Shown here: piece after piece, positions 1-7,555 of the stretch
How the letters are laid out: every line of letters starts with the position of its first letter
Numbering within the stretch: the first letter of the stretch is position 1
From: Candidatus Dormiibacter sp.
GTDB lineage: Bacteria; Chloroflexota; Dormibacteria; UBA8260
Assembly (NCBI GenBank): GCA_025450495.1
Contig: JANWHI010000136.1
Span: forward strand, 1 to 17,629
Reading direction: 5' to 3'
DNA length: 17,629 nucleotides
The notes under the pieces: model-generated
What the model saw: only the letters and a program-made list of their open reading frames with translations
What the model was told of the DNA's origin: nothing
Databases searched by the model: none
Translations under genes and position numbers: made by a program

Positions 1-1220
1 CGCACCGGGCGGTCGTAGAAGATGTAGTTCCAGGCCCAGTTGAGCAGCACGACCGCCTTGCTGCGGAAGGTGATGATGTACATCAGGTGCACGAACAGCC
101 ACATCAGCCAGCCGATGAAGCCGGCCACGCGGATCGGCCCGAGCTGCACGACCGCGTGGTTGCGGCCGACCGTCGCCATGGTGCCCTTGTCACGGTAGTG
201 GAACGCGGTGGCCTGGCTGCAGCCGAGCTGGGCGATCACGTTGCGCGCCGCGTGAGTCCCCTGCTGGATGGCCACAGGCGCCAGCATCGGCAGCGGCTGT
301 CCGCGGTCGACCAGCTCGGCCATGTCGCCGACCACCTGTACCTCATCGTGCCCGGGCAGCTGCAGCGTGGGCCGCACCGCAACCCTGCCGAGCCGGCCCA
401 CGGCAGTGGCGAGCTGCTCACCGAGCGACGACGCGCGCACTCCGGCGGTCCAGATCACCGTCGCGGCTTCGATGCTGCTGCCGTCGTCGAGCGTGATGCC
501 ACGGTCGTCGGCGTGCGCCACGGTGCGCCCGAACACGAGCTCCACGCCGCGGTGGCGGAGCACCGTCTGCGCCTTGGCGGCGAGGCGGGGATGGAAGGCG
601 TCGAGGACGCGCGATCGGCCCTCGACAAGGATCAGGCGCACCGGCCTGAAGTCCAGCCGCGGGAAGTCCTTGGGCAGGAGGTGAGAGAAGAGCTCACTGA
701 GCGCCCCGGCGTACTCGACCCCGGTGGGTCCTGCGCCGGCGATGACGAACGTGAGCAGGCGGCGTCGCTCACGGTCATCGGTGCACTCGGCGGCCCGCTC
801 GAAGCGTTGGAGCACGTCGCCGCGCAGGGCGAGCGCATCGTCGAGTCCCTTGAGCCCCAGGGTGTGGGCGGCGATGTCGTGGTGTCCGAAATGGTTGGTC
901 GCCGCCCCGGCGGCGACAATGAGGTGGTCGTAGGGCAGGACGCCGCCGTCGGTGCGGACCAAGCGGGTCTCGATGTCGATGGCCAGCACCTCGGTCATGC
1001 GCACGTCGCAGTTGCGCTGGTTGCGGAGCAGCGTCCGCACCGGGTGGGCGATCTCGGACGGATCGAGCAGCCCCGAGGCGACCTGGTACAGCAGGGGCTG
1101 GAAGAGGTGGTAGTTGTGCCTGTCGACGATGAGCACGTCGGCATCGGCCCCGCGCAGAGCACGCGCTGCGCTGACGCCGCCGAACCCTGCCCCGACGATG
1201 ACCACGCGCGGCCGCGTCAC
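1..1220 (-). CDS. ndh: Type II NADH dehydrogenase (NDH-2), C-terminus cut by window edge
   Basis: Membrane-attached flavoprotein that passes electrons from NADH to quinone without pumping protons. The translation carries two dinucleotide-binding motifs: GAGFGG at residues 10-15 (FAD) and AGAGPTGVE at about 161-169 (NADH). The quinone-side pattern APVAIQQGTHAARN follows, then a hydrophobic stretch (GFIGWLMWLFVHLMYIITF) typical of the NDH-2 C-terminal membrane anchor. About 406 residues are visible, so little is missing compared with the usual 400-470. I chose the GTG at 1220 because GGAGG (1228-1232) lies 7 bases before it; the ATG at 1226 is only 1 base from that site but would add just two residues. 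It is the last gene of the marR-MFS-ndh operon, 22 bases after the MFS stop. The family call is firm; the physiological role is inferred. Confidence 0.93.
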   Translation of the reverse strand, partial: MTRPRVVIVGAGFGGVSAARALRGADADVLIVDRHNYHLFQPLLYQVASGLLDPSEIAHPVRTLLRNQRNCDVRMTEVLAIDIETRLVRTDGGVLPYDHLIVAAGAATNHFGHHDIAAHTLGLKGLDDALALRGDVLQRFERAAECTDDRERRRLLTFVIAGAGPTGVEYAGALSELFSHLLPKDFPRLDFRPVRLILVEGRSRVLDAFHPRLAAKAQTVLRHRGVELVFGRTVAHADDRGITLDDGSSIEAATVIWTAGVRASSLGEQLATAVGRLGRVAVRPTLQLPGHDEVQVVGDMAELVDRGQPLPMLAPVAIQQGTHAARNVIAQLGCSQATAFHYRDKGTMATVGRNHAVVQLGPIRVAGFIGWLMWLFVHLMYIITFRSKAVVLLNWAWNYIFYDRPV

Positions 1221-1227
1221 TCCCATG

Positions 1228-1232
1228 CCTCC
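1228..1232 (-). promoter_or_regulatory. Ribosome binding site deciding the ndh start
   Basis: GGAGG on the minus strand. It is 7 bases before GTG 1220 and 1 base before ATG 1226, so the GTG is the better-placed start. Confidence 0.6.
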
Positions 1233-1242
1233 GCTGGGCTGT

Positions 1243-2541
1243 CTACTCGCGCGCCGTCACGGTACTCGCGTCGGCACCGCCTATGTTCGGCGCGACCCTG
1301 CGCTGCGGAAGGCTGGTGCCGCGGACCCGGACGTAGATGATGCCGGCGGCCGCGGCGACGACGCCAGTGCCTCCAGCGGCCAGGCAGTACGCCCACGTCC
1401 CGTAGCGCCCGCACAGCCACCCAGTGAAGAGTCCACCGAGCGGCGCGGTGCCGAAGAAGACGTAGCCGTACAGCGAGAGCAGGCGTCCGCGCAGCCGGTC
1501 GGGCACGACCATCTGCAGCGATGAGTTGGCCTGCGACCCGTACAGAGAGAAGGTGAAGCCGGTGAACACCAGGATCACGCAGGCCAGCCACACCGTGGTC
1601 ACCGGGGCGAGCAACAGCAGCGACGCCCCGAAACCGAGCGCCCCCGCAAGCATCCAGCCCAGGCTCGCCCGCGATAGCGAGGCCGAGGTCAGCGCGCCGG
1701 CCAGCGCACCCCCACCGAAGGAGGCGCTGAGGATGCCGAACACCGCTGGCCCCGACGCCAGCGTGTGCGCGGTGAGCACCGGCAGCAGCACGTTGAAGTT
1801 GATCGCGACTGTGGCGATCACCAGCATCACCAGCAACACCAGGCGCACGCTGGGCGTCCGCCAGGCGTAGATCAGGCCCTCACCGACGCCGCGCAGCAGC
1901 GTCGGCCGTGTCTTGCCGCGGTCGATGGCGTGCAGCTCGCTGTCGCGCATCATCAGCAGCGCACTGACCACGGCGATGTAGCTGATCGCGTTGATCAGAA
2001 AACAGATTCCCACTCCGGTGGTGGCGATGAGCACGCCGGCGATCGCCGGGCCGAACACGCGCGACGCGTTGAAGAGGCTGGAGTTGAGGGCGATCGCGTT
2101 GGGCAGCTCGGCGCGGCCGACCATCTGGATGGTGAAGGCTTGGCGCACCGGGGTGTCGAGGATGATCACCGACCCCATCGCTGCGGCCAGGAGAAACACC
2201 TCCCACACCTGCGCGCTGTGTGTCAGGGCCAGGCCGGCGAGCGCGGCCGCCACCCCCATCGAGGCGGACTGGGTGAAGACCAGGGTCTTGCGCGCGTTCA
2301 GGCGGTCGGCCAGCGAGCCGCCGAACAGCCCGCCGAGCGCGTAGGGGCCGAACTGGCAGAGCGACAGGGCTCCGACCGCGAACGCAGAGCCGTGGGTCAG
2401 CTGGAGCACGAACCACGCCTGCGCCACGTTCTGCATCCAGGTCCCGCTCAACGACACCACCTGGCCGCCGAAGTACAGCCGGTAGTTGCGGTGACGCTTC
2501 AGCGAGGCGAAGGTCCGCGACGATGCCGACGCGACGCTCAT
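1243..2541 (-). CDS. MFS transporter, EntS/TetV-like exporter
   Basis: Predicted 432-residue inner-membrane major facilitator protein, probably a proton-driven exporter of small molecules. The N-terminus (FASLKRHRNYRLYFGGQVVS, then SGTWMQNVAQAWFVLQLT) is the hallmark of the MFS_3 / enterobactin-exporter-like branch. Motif A reads GGSLADRLNARKTLV at about residues 74-88, and alternating hydrophobic segments run to the C-terminus. The start is ATG 2541; it overlaps the marR stop as ATGA, indicating translational coupling. The open frame continues upstream to about 3036, but that part is the antisense-like out-of-frame shadow of marR and lacks transporter sequence. With MarR upstream, the likely job is efflux induced by the MarR ligand. 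The substrate cannot be read from the sequence. Confidence 0.93.
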   Translation of the reverse strand: MSVASASSRTFASLKRHRNYRLYFGGQVVSLSGTWMQNVAQAWFVLQLTHGSAFAVGALSLCQFGPYALGGLFGGSLADRLNARKTLVFTQSASMGVAAALAGLALTHSAQVWEVFLLAAAMGSVIILDTPVRQAFTIQMVGRAELPNAIALNSSLFNASRVFGPAIAGVLIATTGVGICFLINAISYIAVVSALLMMRDSELHAIDRGKTRPTLLRGVGEGLIYAWRTPSVRLVLLVMLVIATVAINFNVLLPVLTAHTLASGPAVFGILSASFGGGALAGALTSASLSRASLGWMLAGALGFGASLLLLAPVTTVWLACVILVFTGFTFSLYGSQANSSLQMVVPDRLRGRLLSLYGYVFFGTAPLGGLFTGWLCGRYGTWAYCLAAGGTGVVAAAAGIIYVRVRGTSLPQRRVAPNIGGADASTVTARE

Positions 2542-3026
2542 GGCCGCTCCACCAGGGCGGTGAGCCCAGCGATGGCGGCGTCGATGGCCCGGAGTTGATC
2601 GTCGGGGAGCTCGCGCAGCCGGGTCGCCAGCCAGGCGGTGCGGCGCGAGCGCACCGCGCGCAGCACACGCTGCCCCTCGGGGGTGTTGCTGAGCCCGACA
2701 CGGCGGCGGTCGCCGTCGCCGCTGCTGCGGGTGCGGGTCACCAGCCCGGCGGCCTCGAGCCGGTCGATGTGGTTGGAGATCGACGGCGCTGAGGTGCCCT
2801 CGCGCGCCGCCAGCTCGGCGACGCCGATCCCCGGGTTGTTGCTGATCAGCGAGAGCAGCGACACCTGGCTGCTGCCGACCCCGAGCGCGTGCAGCTCCCG
2901 ACGCAGGTGCCTGTTGATGTGCAGGACCACGGGGCGGAGGTGGTTGGCCACGGCCACGGGATCGAGGCCGGCCACGGCCGCACCTGTGGCCAGCTGGGCC
3001 CTGTCGATCACCTCTTCGTCTCCCAT
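2538..3026 (-). CDS. MarR-family transcriptional regulator
   Basis: A 162-residue winged helix-turn-helix repressor. The recognition region AELAAREGTSAPSISNHIDRL (about residues 70-90) is followed by the wing with the family's DRRR signature (SGDGDRRRVGLS, about 102-113). The flanking N- and C-terminal helices give the usual dimerisation arms, and the length is typical. ATG 3026 is used. The frame is open further upstream, but those codons lie in the AT-rich promoter. The gene heads the minus-strand operon with the MFS exporter (ATGA overlap) and ndh, and is divergent from the GH5 gene. A dyad in the shared spacer suggests autoregulation and possibly control of both directions. The ligand is unknown. 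Confidence 0.92.
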   Translation of the reverse strand: MGDEEVIDRAQLATGAAVAGLDPVAVANHLRPVVLHINRHLRRELHALGVGSSQVSLLSLISNNPGIGVAELAAREGTSAPSISNHIDRLEAAGLVTRTRSSGDGDRRRVGLSNTPEGQRVLRAVRSRRTAWLATRLRELPDDQLRAIDAAIAGLTALVERP

Positions 3027-3041
3027 GCTTTCGCAATAATG

Positions 3042-3070
3042 ATTATAGAGGCTAACTATATTATCGGCAA
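3042..3070 (-). promoter_or_regulatory. Sigma-70-type promoter of the marR operon
   Basis: On the minus strand, TTGCCG (3070-3065) is separated by 17 bases from a perfect TATAAT (3047-3042), which lies 15 bases before the marR ATG. This is the best -35/-10 pair in the window, set in a conspicuously AT-rich patch within GC-rich DNA. Confidence 0.72.
3044..3060. promoter_or_regulatory. Candidate MarR operator (dyad)
   Basis: TATAG and CTATA form perfect 5-base arms around AGGCTAA (17 bases in all). The dyad overlaps the marR -10 box and spacer. A second, looser pair, ATAAT (3036-3040) and ATTAT (3060-3064), flanks it. MarR proteins usually bind such AT-rich palindromes over their own promoters. 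A possible plus-strand -10 for the GH5 gene (TATATT, 3057-3062) touches the right arm, so one bound dimer could affect both directions. Binding is inferred. Confidence 0.5.
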
Positions 3071-3095
3071 CTCCCGTCACCGCTCTGATGCGACC

Positions 3096-4550
3096 ATGCC
3101 TCTGGTGAATCGTCAGGTCCAGCGCTCGCGACGCCACCGTGGGGAGTCGGAGCGGGGCCCACGCACCACCGTGGCGGTGATCTTCGCGGTGATCGTGTCG
3201 GTGCTCTGGATCGAGCTGCCGGTCGACGCGCTGGTCGCCCGGGTCGGGGCCGCCGACCGCCCTCCGGCACAGGGTGGGCTCGCCTGGTTGTCTGTGCGCG
3301 ACCGGCGCATCGTCGACGAGTCCGGGCGGACCGTGCTCCTGCGCGGCTTCAACACATCGACCCTGCTCGAGTCGACGGTGCTGCGCTCGCCGCTCGACGA
3401 CGAGGACGCCGCCATGATGGAGAGCGACGGCTTCGACGTCGTTCGCGTCGCCGTGTCCTGGGGCAGGATGGAGCCGCAGCGCGGCCAGTGGGACCAGGGC
3501 TACCTGCAGAGCATCGCCGACACGGTGCGGATGCTCACTGACCATCACCTCTACGTCGTGCTCGACATGCATTTCCTGGACTGGAGCTCCAGCTTCGGCG
3601 GCTCGGGCGCGCCCGCGTGGGCGAACCTGCCCCTGGCGCCCGACCTGCACATCGGGGCCCTTGGCGATTGGCAGCGCCACCTCTCACCGGCGGTCAACGC
3701 GGCCAACACCTACTTCTGGGTGTCACCCGACTGGCAGGCCGATTTCATGCGCGCCTGGCAACTGCTCGCGCAGCGATTCCGGGGTGACAGCGGCGTGGCC
3801 GGCTACGACATCTACAACGAGCCGCACGCCATCCCGCTGCCGCCGGTGCGCTTCGAGAAGGACTTCATGTGGCCGCTCTACGCGCACACCATCGACGCCA
3901 TCGCGGCCGTCGACCCCAACCACTTGTTCATCGTCGAGGGCCAGCTGCTCTCCACCTTCGGCACCGCCATCGTCCACCTGGTGGCGCCGAACCTCGTCTA
4001 CTCGCCGCACGAGTACACCGGTTCACTGGTGCCGCCCACGTTCGATGGCAACCCGCAACCGCTGCACGACCACATCCGCCAGAGCGTCGACGAAGCCACC
4101 CGGGTGCCGGGCGCCCTGTGGATCGGCGAGTGGGGGATGGGAGCCGACCAGGCCCTGGCCACCACCTGGGTCGACGACGCGGTGGCGACGTTCACCGCCG
4201 CCGGGGCGGGCTGGGCCTGGTGGCAGTGGCGGGAGGACTCGCCCTGGGGGGTGCGCGACACGGCCGGACACACCAACATGGTCCTTCTCGATCACCTCGC
4301 CCGACCGTACCTGGCGGCGGCCCCCGCGGGCGTCACCGTGGCGACGCCGGCGGGGGCGGGGGTCTCGCTGGCACTGACCATCGACTCGTCATACGACGGC
4401 GCCGCCATCGAGGTCGCCTATCCCGCGCTCCACCACCCGCCGCAGGTCAGCTCGACGTGCACGGCGGTCTCGAGCCACTGGAACCCGACCACCGCGCGAC
4501 TGGTGGTCAGCGCGGTGGCCGCGGTGACGTGCACCATCGCGACCAACTGA
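3096..4550 (+). CDS. Endoglycoceramidase-like glycoside hydrolase family 5
   Basis: A 484-residue retaining glycosidase. Residues about 24-45 form a hydrophobic signal or anchor segment after an Arg-rich start, so the enzyme is probably exported or membrane-tethered. The (beta/alpha)8 domain runs from about 60 to 400. The acid/base Glu is in IYNEPH (E242) and the nucleophile Glu is in LWIGEWGMG (E345); GGSGAPAW (about 168-175) also resembles the endoglycoceramidase branch. A C-terminal beta-rich domain (about 410-484) follows, as in Rhodococcus endoglycoceramidase II, whose length (about 490) matches. Known relatives cleave the glycan from glycosphingolipids or related glycolipids; the substrate here is inferred only. 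ATG 3096 was chosen; ATG 3039 in the same frame would lie inside the putative operator. Confidence 0.82.
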   Translation: MPLVNRQVQRSRRHRGESERGPRTTVAVIFAVIVSVLWIELPVDALVARVGAADRPPAQGGLAWLSVRDRRIVDESGRTVLLRGFNTSTLLESTVLRSPLDDEDAAMMESDGFDVVRVAVSWGRMEPQRGQWDQGYLQSIADTVRMLTDHHLYVVLDMHFLDWSSSFGGSGAPAWANLPLAPDLHIGALGDWQRHLSPAVNAANTYFWVSPDWQADFMRAWQLLAQRFRGDSGVAGYDIYNEPHAIPLPPVRFEKDFMWPLYAHTIDAIAAVDPNHLFIVEGQLLSTFGTAIVHLVAPNLVYSPHEYTGSLVPPTFDGNPQPLHDHIRQSVDEATRVPGALWIGEWGMGADQALATTWVDDAVATFTAAGAGWAWWQWREDSPWGVRDTAGHTNMVLLDHLARPYLAAAPAGVTVATPAGAGVSLALTIDSSYDGAAIEVAYPALHHPPQVSSTCTAVSSHWNPTTARLVVSAVAAVTCTIATN

Positions 4551-4574
4551 GGGCGGCCACGCAGGGTCCTGGGG

Positions 4575-4580
4575 TAAGGT
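4575..4580 (+). promoter_or_regulatory. -10 box of the peroxiredoxin gene
   Basis: TAAGGT fits TANNNT. A start site about 7 bases later would give a leader of about 22 bases containing the GGAGG at 4595-4599. No clear -35 is visible. Confidence 0.4.
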
Positions 4581-4608
4581 GGCGCAGCACACACGGAGGG
4601 ACAACGGC

Positions 4609-5070
4609 ATGGCTGTCGAGGTCGGCGACGTCGCCCCTGACTTCACCCTGCGCGACCAGGACAACAACACGGTCACGCTCTCCGAGTTGCGCGGGCGCAA
4701 CGTGGTTCTCGTCTTCTACCCTCTCGACTTCAGCCCCATCTGCACCAGCGAGCTCAAGGCGATCAGCGCGACCCGCGACCGCTACGACGCGGCCGGCGCC
4801 GAGGTGTTCGGCATCAGCGTGGACTCGCGCTACTCGCACAGCGCCTTCAAGCGCGACGAGCGGCTCGAGGTCACCCTGCTCACGGACTTCCACCCCAAGG
4901 GCGCGACGGCGCAGACCTACGGCGCCTACGTCGAGGGCGTCGGCTTTGCCAACCGGGCCACCTTCGTGATCGACAAGGCGGGTGTCGTCCGCCATCGAGT
5001 GATGGGCGACGTCGGCACCGCGCGCGACCAGGAGGAGTACATCCAGGCGCTCGCCGCCTGCCCGATCTGA
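4609..5070 (+). CDS. AhpE-like 1-Cys peroxiredoxin
   Basis: A 153-residue thioredoxin-fold peroxidase that reduces hydroperoxides and peroxynitrite in the cytoplasm. The peroxidatic motif P-x3-S-x2-C appears as PLDFSPIC with Cys45. The conserved active-site Arg is R116 in ANRATF. Length, C45 and R116 all coincide with Mycobacterium tuberculosis AhpE as I recall it. ATG 4609 has GGAGG 9 bases upstream. A second cysteine, C151 in the C-terminal ACPI, is not a standard resolving position. Recycling by mycothiol/mycoredoxin is known for AhpE and would fit the MshC-like gene elsewhere in the window. It converges with the LmbE-type gene at a 4-base gap. Confidence 0.9.
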   Translation: MAVEVGDVAPDFTLRDQDNNTVTLSELRGRNVVLVFYPLDFSPICTSELKAISATRDRYDAAGAEVFGISVDSRYSHSAFKRDERLEVTLLTDFHPKGATAQTYGAYVEGVGFANRATFVIDKAGVVRHRVMGDVGTARDQEEYIQALAACPI

Positions 5071-5074
5071 GCGG

Positions 5075-5794
5075 TCAGCCCGCGGGCACCCGCAGGAAGC
5101 TTTCGGCAGCGCGGCCCTCGCCGAGCCCGTTCTGCTCAGCGTTGAGGTGCGCCCAGCCGCGGATGCGCTCGGCCAGGTCGTCCCAGTTGTCGTATTGGCT
5201 GGTGTGGCAGTGCAGCGCGGCCAGCTTGCGCTCCAGGGTGTCGGTGATGTCGACCACGATGTCGCCCTGGGCCATCGCCATCAGGTAGATCTCGGGCACG
5301 GTGTGCGGCTCGAGTCCCTCCTTCTCGAGCAGATCGATGTGGGCGAAGGGGTTTCGCGAGTCCGGGTACACCGCCGACAGCGCGGCCTCGCCGGCGGCCA
5401 GGTGGTCGGGATGGCTGGCGAAGATGCGCTGGTAGTTGCGCTCCGGTGACTGGGTGACCACGCGCATCGGCTTGCGCTGGCGGATCACCCTGGTGATGTC
5501 GCGACGCAACGCGATGGTGGGCTGCACCTGCCCGTCGGGGTGGCCGAGGAACGCGATCTCGGTCACGCCGACAGCGGCGGCCGCTGCCTTCTGCTCCTCT
5601 CGCCGGATGCGAGCCATCTCGGCGCGCGAGATGGACCGGTCGGAGCCGCCGGCGTCGCCGTCGGTGACGATGCAGTACGACACCTCACGACCCTCGGAGG
5701 TCCACCGCGCCGTGCTGCCGGCGCAGCCGAAATCGCAGTCGTCGGGGTGCGCGACGACCACAAGGATGCGCTCGGCGGAGTCCGGCTCAGGCAC
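5075..5794 (-). CDS. PIG-L / LmbE-family deacetylase
   Basis: A 239-residue zinc-dependent N-deacetylase-like protein. The metal motif AHPDD is at residues 15-19 (H16, D19) and the later HPDH at 128-131 supplies the remaining histidine ligand. TDGDAGG (44-50) is also typical of the fold. Family members remove acetyl groups from N-acetylglucosaminyl compounds, including mycothiol precursors (MshB) and conjugates (Mca), but this protein is shorter than those (about 290-300), so I do not assign it to either. GTG 5794 is preferred because a TACCAT box lies 8 bases ahead of it; the alternative TTG 5851 would add 19 unconserved-looking residues. Confidence 0.88.
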   Translation of the reverse strand: MPEPDSAERILVVVAHPDDCDFGCAGSTARWTSEGREVSYCIVTDGDAGGSDRSISRAEMARIRREEQKAAAAAVGVTEIAFLGHPDGQVQPTIALRRDITRVIRQRKPMRVVTQSPERNYQRIFASHPDHLAAGEAALSAVYPDSRNPFAHIDLLEKEGLEPHTVPEIYLMAMAQGDIVVDITDTLERKLAALHCHTSQYDNWDDLAERIRGWAHLNAEQNGLGEGRAAESFLRVPAG

Positions 5795-5802
5795 GAGCGT
5801 GG

Positions 5803-5808
5803 ATGGTA
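5803..5808 (-). promoter_or_regulatory. Leaderless-type -10 box of the PIG-L gene
   Basis: TACCAT (TANNNT) on the minus strand, with 8 bases before GTG 5794. Transcription would start at or next to the start codon. This supports GTG 5794 over TTG 5851. Confidence 0.45.
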
Positions 5809-5867
5809 GCCGAGGTCCACGCAGCGCCGGCCCGACGCTCGCACGTCGCAAATCGTGCGCCTGCGGC

Positions 5868-5873
5868 TACCGT
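5868..5873 (+). promoter_or_regulatory. Possible -10 box of the DUF2236 gene
   Basis: TACCGT lies 9 bases before ATG 5883. The intervening GGAGAGG could also act as a close ribosome binding site, so leaderless or very short-leader initiation is possible. Confidence 0.3.
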
Positions 5874-5882
5874 GGAGAGGCG

Positions 5883-6827
5883 ATGCGCGTCCCCACGCCG
5901 GCTGACCTGACCGAGCTGCTGCTGCGACCGCTGCCGTACACCAACCGCCCCCTGCCGATCACCGACCGCGACCCCGACCCCGGACTGTTCGGGCCGGCCT
6001 CGGTCACCTGGCGGGTGATGGCCGAGCCGCTGCTCATGCTCGGCGCCGGGCGCGCGCTGCTGATGCAGGCGGCGCACCCACTGGTCGCGCAGGGCGCCAT
6101 CGAGCACAGCACGTACGCCACCGACCCGTTCGCCCGCTTCCAGCGCACCGTAGAGTGGGTCACCGTCGTCTGCTTCGGTACCAGCGCCGAGGCGCGCCGG
6201 GCATCCCGCCGGATCAACCGGCTCCACATCCCCGTCCGGGGCACGCTCCCGAGGCCCAACGCCACGACGCAGGTGGGCGCCGGCTCCGCGTACAGCGGCC
6301 GTGACCCCGAGCTGCTCCTGTGGGTGCACGCCACCTTCGTCGACACCATGCTGGTGTCCCATGACGCATTCGTCGGTGGCCTGCCGGCCGCCGACGCCGA
6401 CCGGTTCGTGCGCGAGTGGGACGCCGTGGCTGCGCTGATGGGGGTGCCGGCCGCGCAGCTGTGGCCTGACCGCGCCGCGTTGCGCGCCTACGTCGACGAC
6501 CGCGTTGGCTCGCAGGTGGCGCCCGGTGCCGGCTCGCGGTTGGTCGCGCAGACGGTGCTCAGGCCGCCGGCATCGTCGGCGCAGGCCCGGGCCGCCTTCG
6601 CCGTGCTCGCCTTCACCACCGTCGGCCTGCTCCCCGCCAGGGTCCGCAGCGGCTACCGGATCGGCTGGACGCCGGCGCACACGGCAGCGCACGCCGCGAT
6701 GCGGCTGTCCGTCCGCAACCTTCGGCTGGTCCTGCCCGAGCGCCTGCGCTGCTCGCCGGTGTATGACCGCGCCATGCAGCGCACCCAGGGACTGCTCCGC
6801 GAGCGCGGCGAGGCTGCCAGCGCCTAG
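5883..6827 (+). CDS. DUF2236 / MpaB-like oxygenase family protein
   Basis: A 314-residue member of the family that includes fungal MpaB and the rubber oxygenase Lcp, heme-dependent oxygenases in the characterised cases. The family core is clear: PLLMLGAGRALLMQAAHPLV (about 49-68), EHSTYATDPFARFQRT (about 74-89, with H75) and LLWVHATFVDTML (about 145-157, with H149 and D154). These histidines are the usual conserved ones. ATG 5883 matches the start of the conserved region. The substrate is unknown. It converges on gapN, and the two stop codons overlap in the sequence CTAG (6824-6827), leaving no room for a separate terminator. Confidence 0.85.
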   Translation: MRVPTPADLTELLLRPLPYTNRPLPITDRDPDPGLFGPASVTWRVMAEPLLMLGAGRALLMQAAHPLVAQGAIEHSTYATDPFARFQRTVEWVTVVCFGTSAEARRASRRINRLHIPVRGTLPRPNATTQVGAGSAYSGRDPELLLWVHATFVDTMLVSHDAFVGGLPAADADRFVREWDAVAALMGVPAAQLWPDRAALRAYVDDRVGSQVAPGAGSRLVAQTVLRPPASSAQARAAFAVLAFTTVGLLPARVRSGYRIGWTPAHTAAHAAMRLSVRNLRLVLPERLRCSPVYDRAMQRTQGLLRERGEAASA

Positions 6828-7546
6828 TCGACGTTCTCGAGGTCGAGCGGGCGCATGTTGAACACCATCGACTTGAGCCGCGTCATCGCCTCGATGGAGA
6901 AGCGCACGCCCTGCGTCCCCATGCCGCTCGACTTGGTGCCGATGAACGGGAAGTGATCCGGTCCGCGGGCGGTGCGTCCGTTGATCTGCACGGTGCCCAC
7001 GTCGAGCTGCAGGGAGATCTGCATGGCGACGTCGACGTCGCGCGAGAAGATCGCCGCCTGCAGACCGTACTGGCTGCGGTTGCTGAGCCTCACCGCGTCC
7101 CCCGCGCTCTGCACGCGCAGCACCGGCAGGATCGGTGCGAAGGGCTCAACCCAGGCGATGTCCATCTCGGGCGACACGAGGTCGAGCAGGGTCGGCTGCA
7201 CCAGGTTGCCGGCCCGGCTGCCGCCGCACACCAGCTTCGCCCCGGCGGCGACGGCGTCCTCCACAAGCTTCTCCGCGCGCACCGCCGACTGCGGGTCGAC
7301 CAGCGGCGTGATCGCGCAGTCGTCGCGGGGGTCGCCCACGGTCAGCTTGGCGACACGCTCGGCGATGCGGTCGACGAGAAGGTCGGCGATCGCCTCGCTG
7401 GCGAGCACCCGCTTGACCGCGGTGCAGCGCTGGCCCGAATAGGCGTAGGCGCCGGCGACGATGTCACCCGCGGCCCCGTCGAGGTCGGCGTCGGCGAGCA
7501 CGATCGCCGCATCCTTGCCGCCGAGCTCGAGCAGCCGAGGCACCAT
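6824..7546 (-). pseudogene. gapN: gapN-type aldehyde dehydrogenase, part after the in-frame TAG (catalytic domain)
   Basis: This is the direct in-frame continuation of the upstream half (7553-8293), separated only by the TAG at 7553-7555 and the codons GCA GGG. It holds the catalytic machinery: the general-base Glu in LLELGGKDAAIV (E256 in whole-protein numbering) and the nucleophile Cys in SGQRCTAVKR (C290). GNLVQPTLLD, EPFAPILPV and the C-terminal SIEAMTRLKSMVF match Streptococcus mutans GapN region by region. No further stop or frameshift is visible. If translated alone it could re-initiate at ATG 7546, just after the stop, but would lack most of the NADP-binding domain. The end overlaps the stop of the convergent DUF2236 gene. 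Confidence 0.85.
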
Positions 7547-7552
7547 CCCTGC

Positions 7553-7555
7553 CTA
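7553..7555 (-). other. In-frame amber codon inside gapN
   Basis: AAG TAG GCA GGG ATG on the minus strand, at codon 247. The frame is unchanged on both sides. One transition (CAG to TAG) would explain it. TAG is also the normal stop of at least seven other genes in the window, so general reassignment of TAG is unlikely. Confidence 0.9.

Noticed and set aside
87..1340. Long plus-strand open frame opposite ndh
   Set aside because: Shadow of the minus-strand NDH-2 gene. Its translation is rich in His, Arg, Gly and Pro and has no motif, whereas the opposite strand gives a complete flavoprotein.
2542..3036. Upstream extension of the MFS open frame
   Set aside because: It overlaps marR in another frame and encodes low-complexity Arg/Gly/Pro sequence. 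The transporter N-terminus starts at ATG 2541, coupled to the marR stop.
3869..4969. Long plus-strand open frame spanning the end of the GH5 gene and the peroxiredoxin gene
   Set aside because: It is an out-of-frame reading of both genes, Arg/Gly/His-rich, with no motif of its own.
5075..5794. MshB or Mca (mycothiol deacetylase or amidase)
   Set aside because: The zinc motifs are generic to the PIG-L family and the protein is about 50 residues shorter than MshB or Mca, so only the family is called.
7546..7555. Frameshift or insertion in gapN
   Set aside because: The two halves are in the same frame with only TAG GCA GGG between them, so it is a nonsense codon and not a frameshift.
7553..7555. 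Genome-wide reassignment of TAG to an amino acid
   Set aside because: TAG ends the MFS, DUF2236, gapN, SDR, maleylpyruvate-isomerase-family, phosphatase and DAHP synthase genes at their expected lengths.
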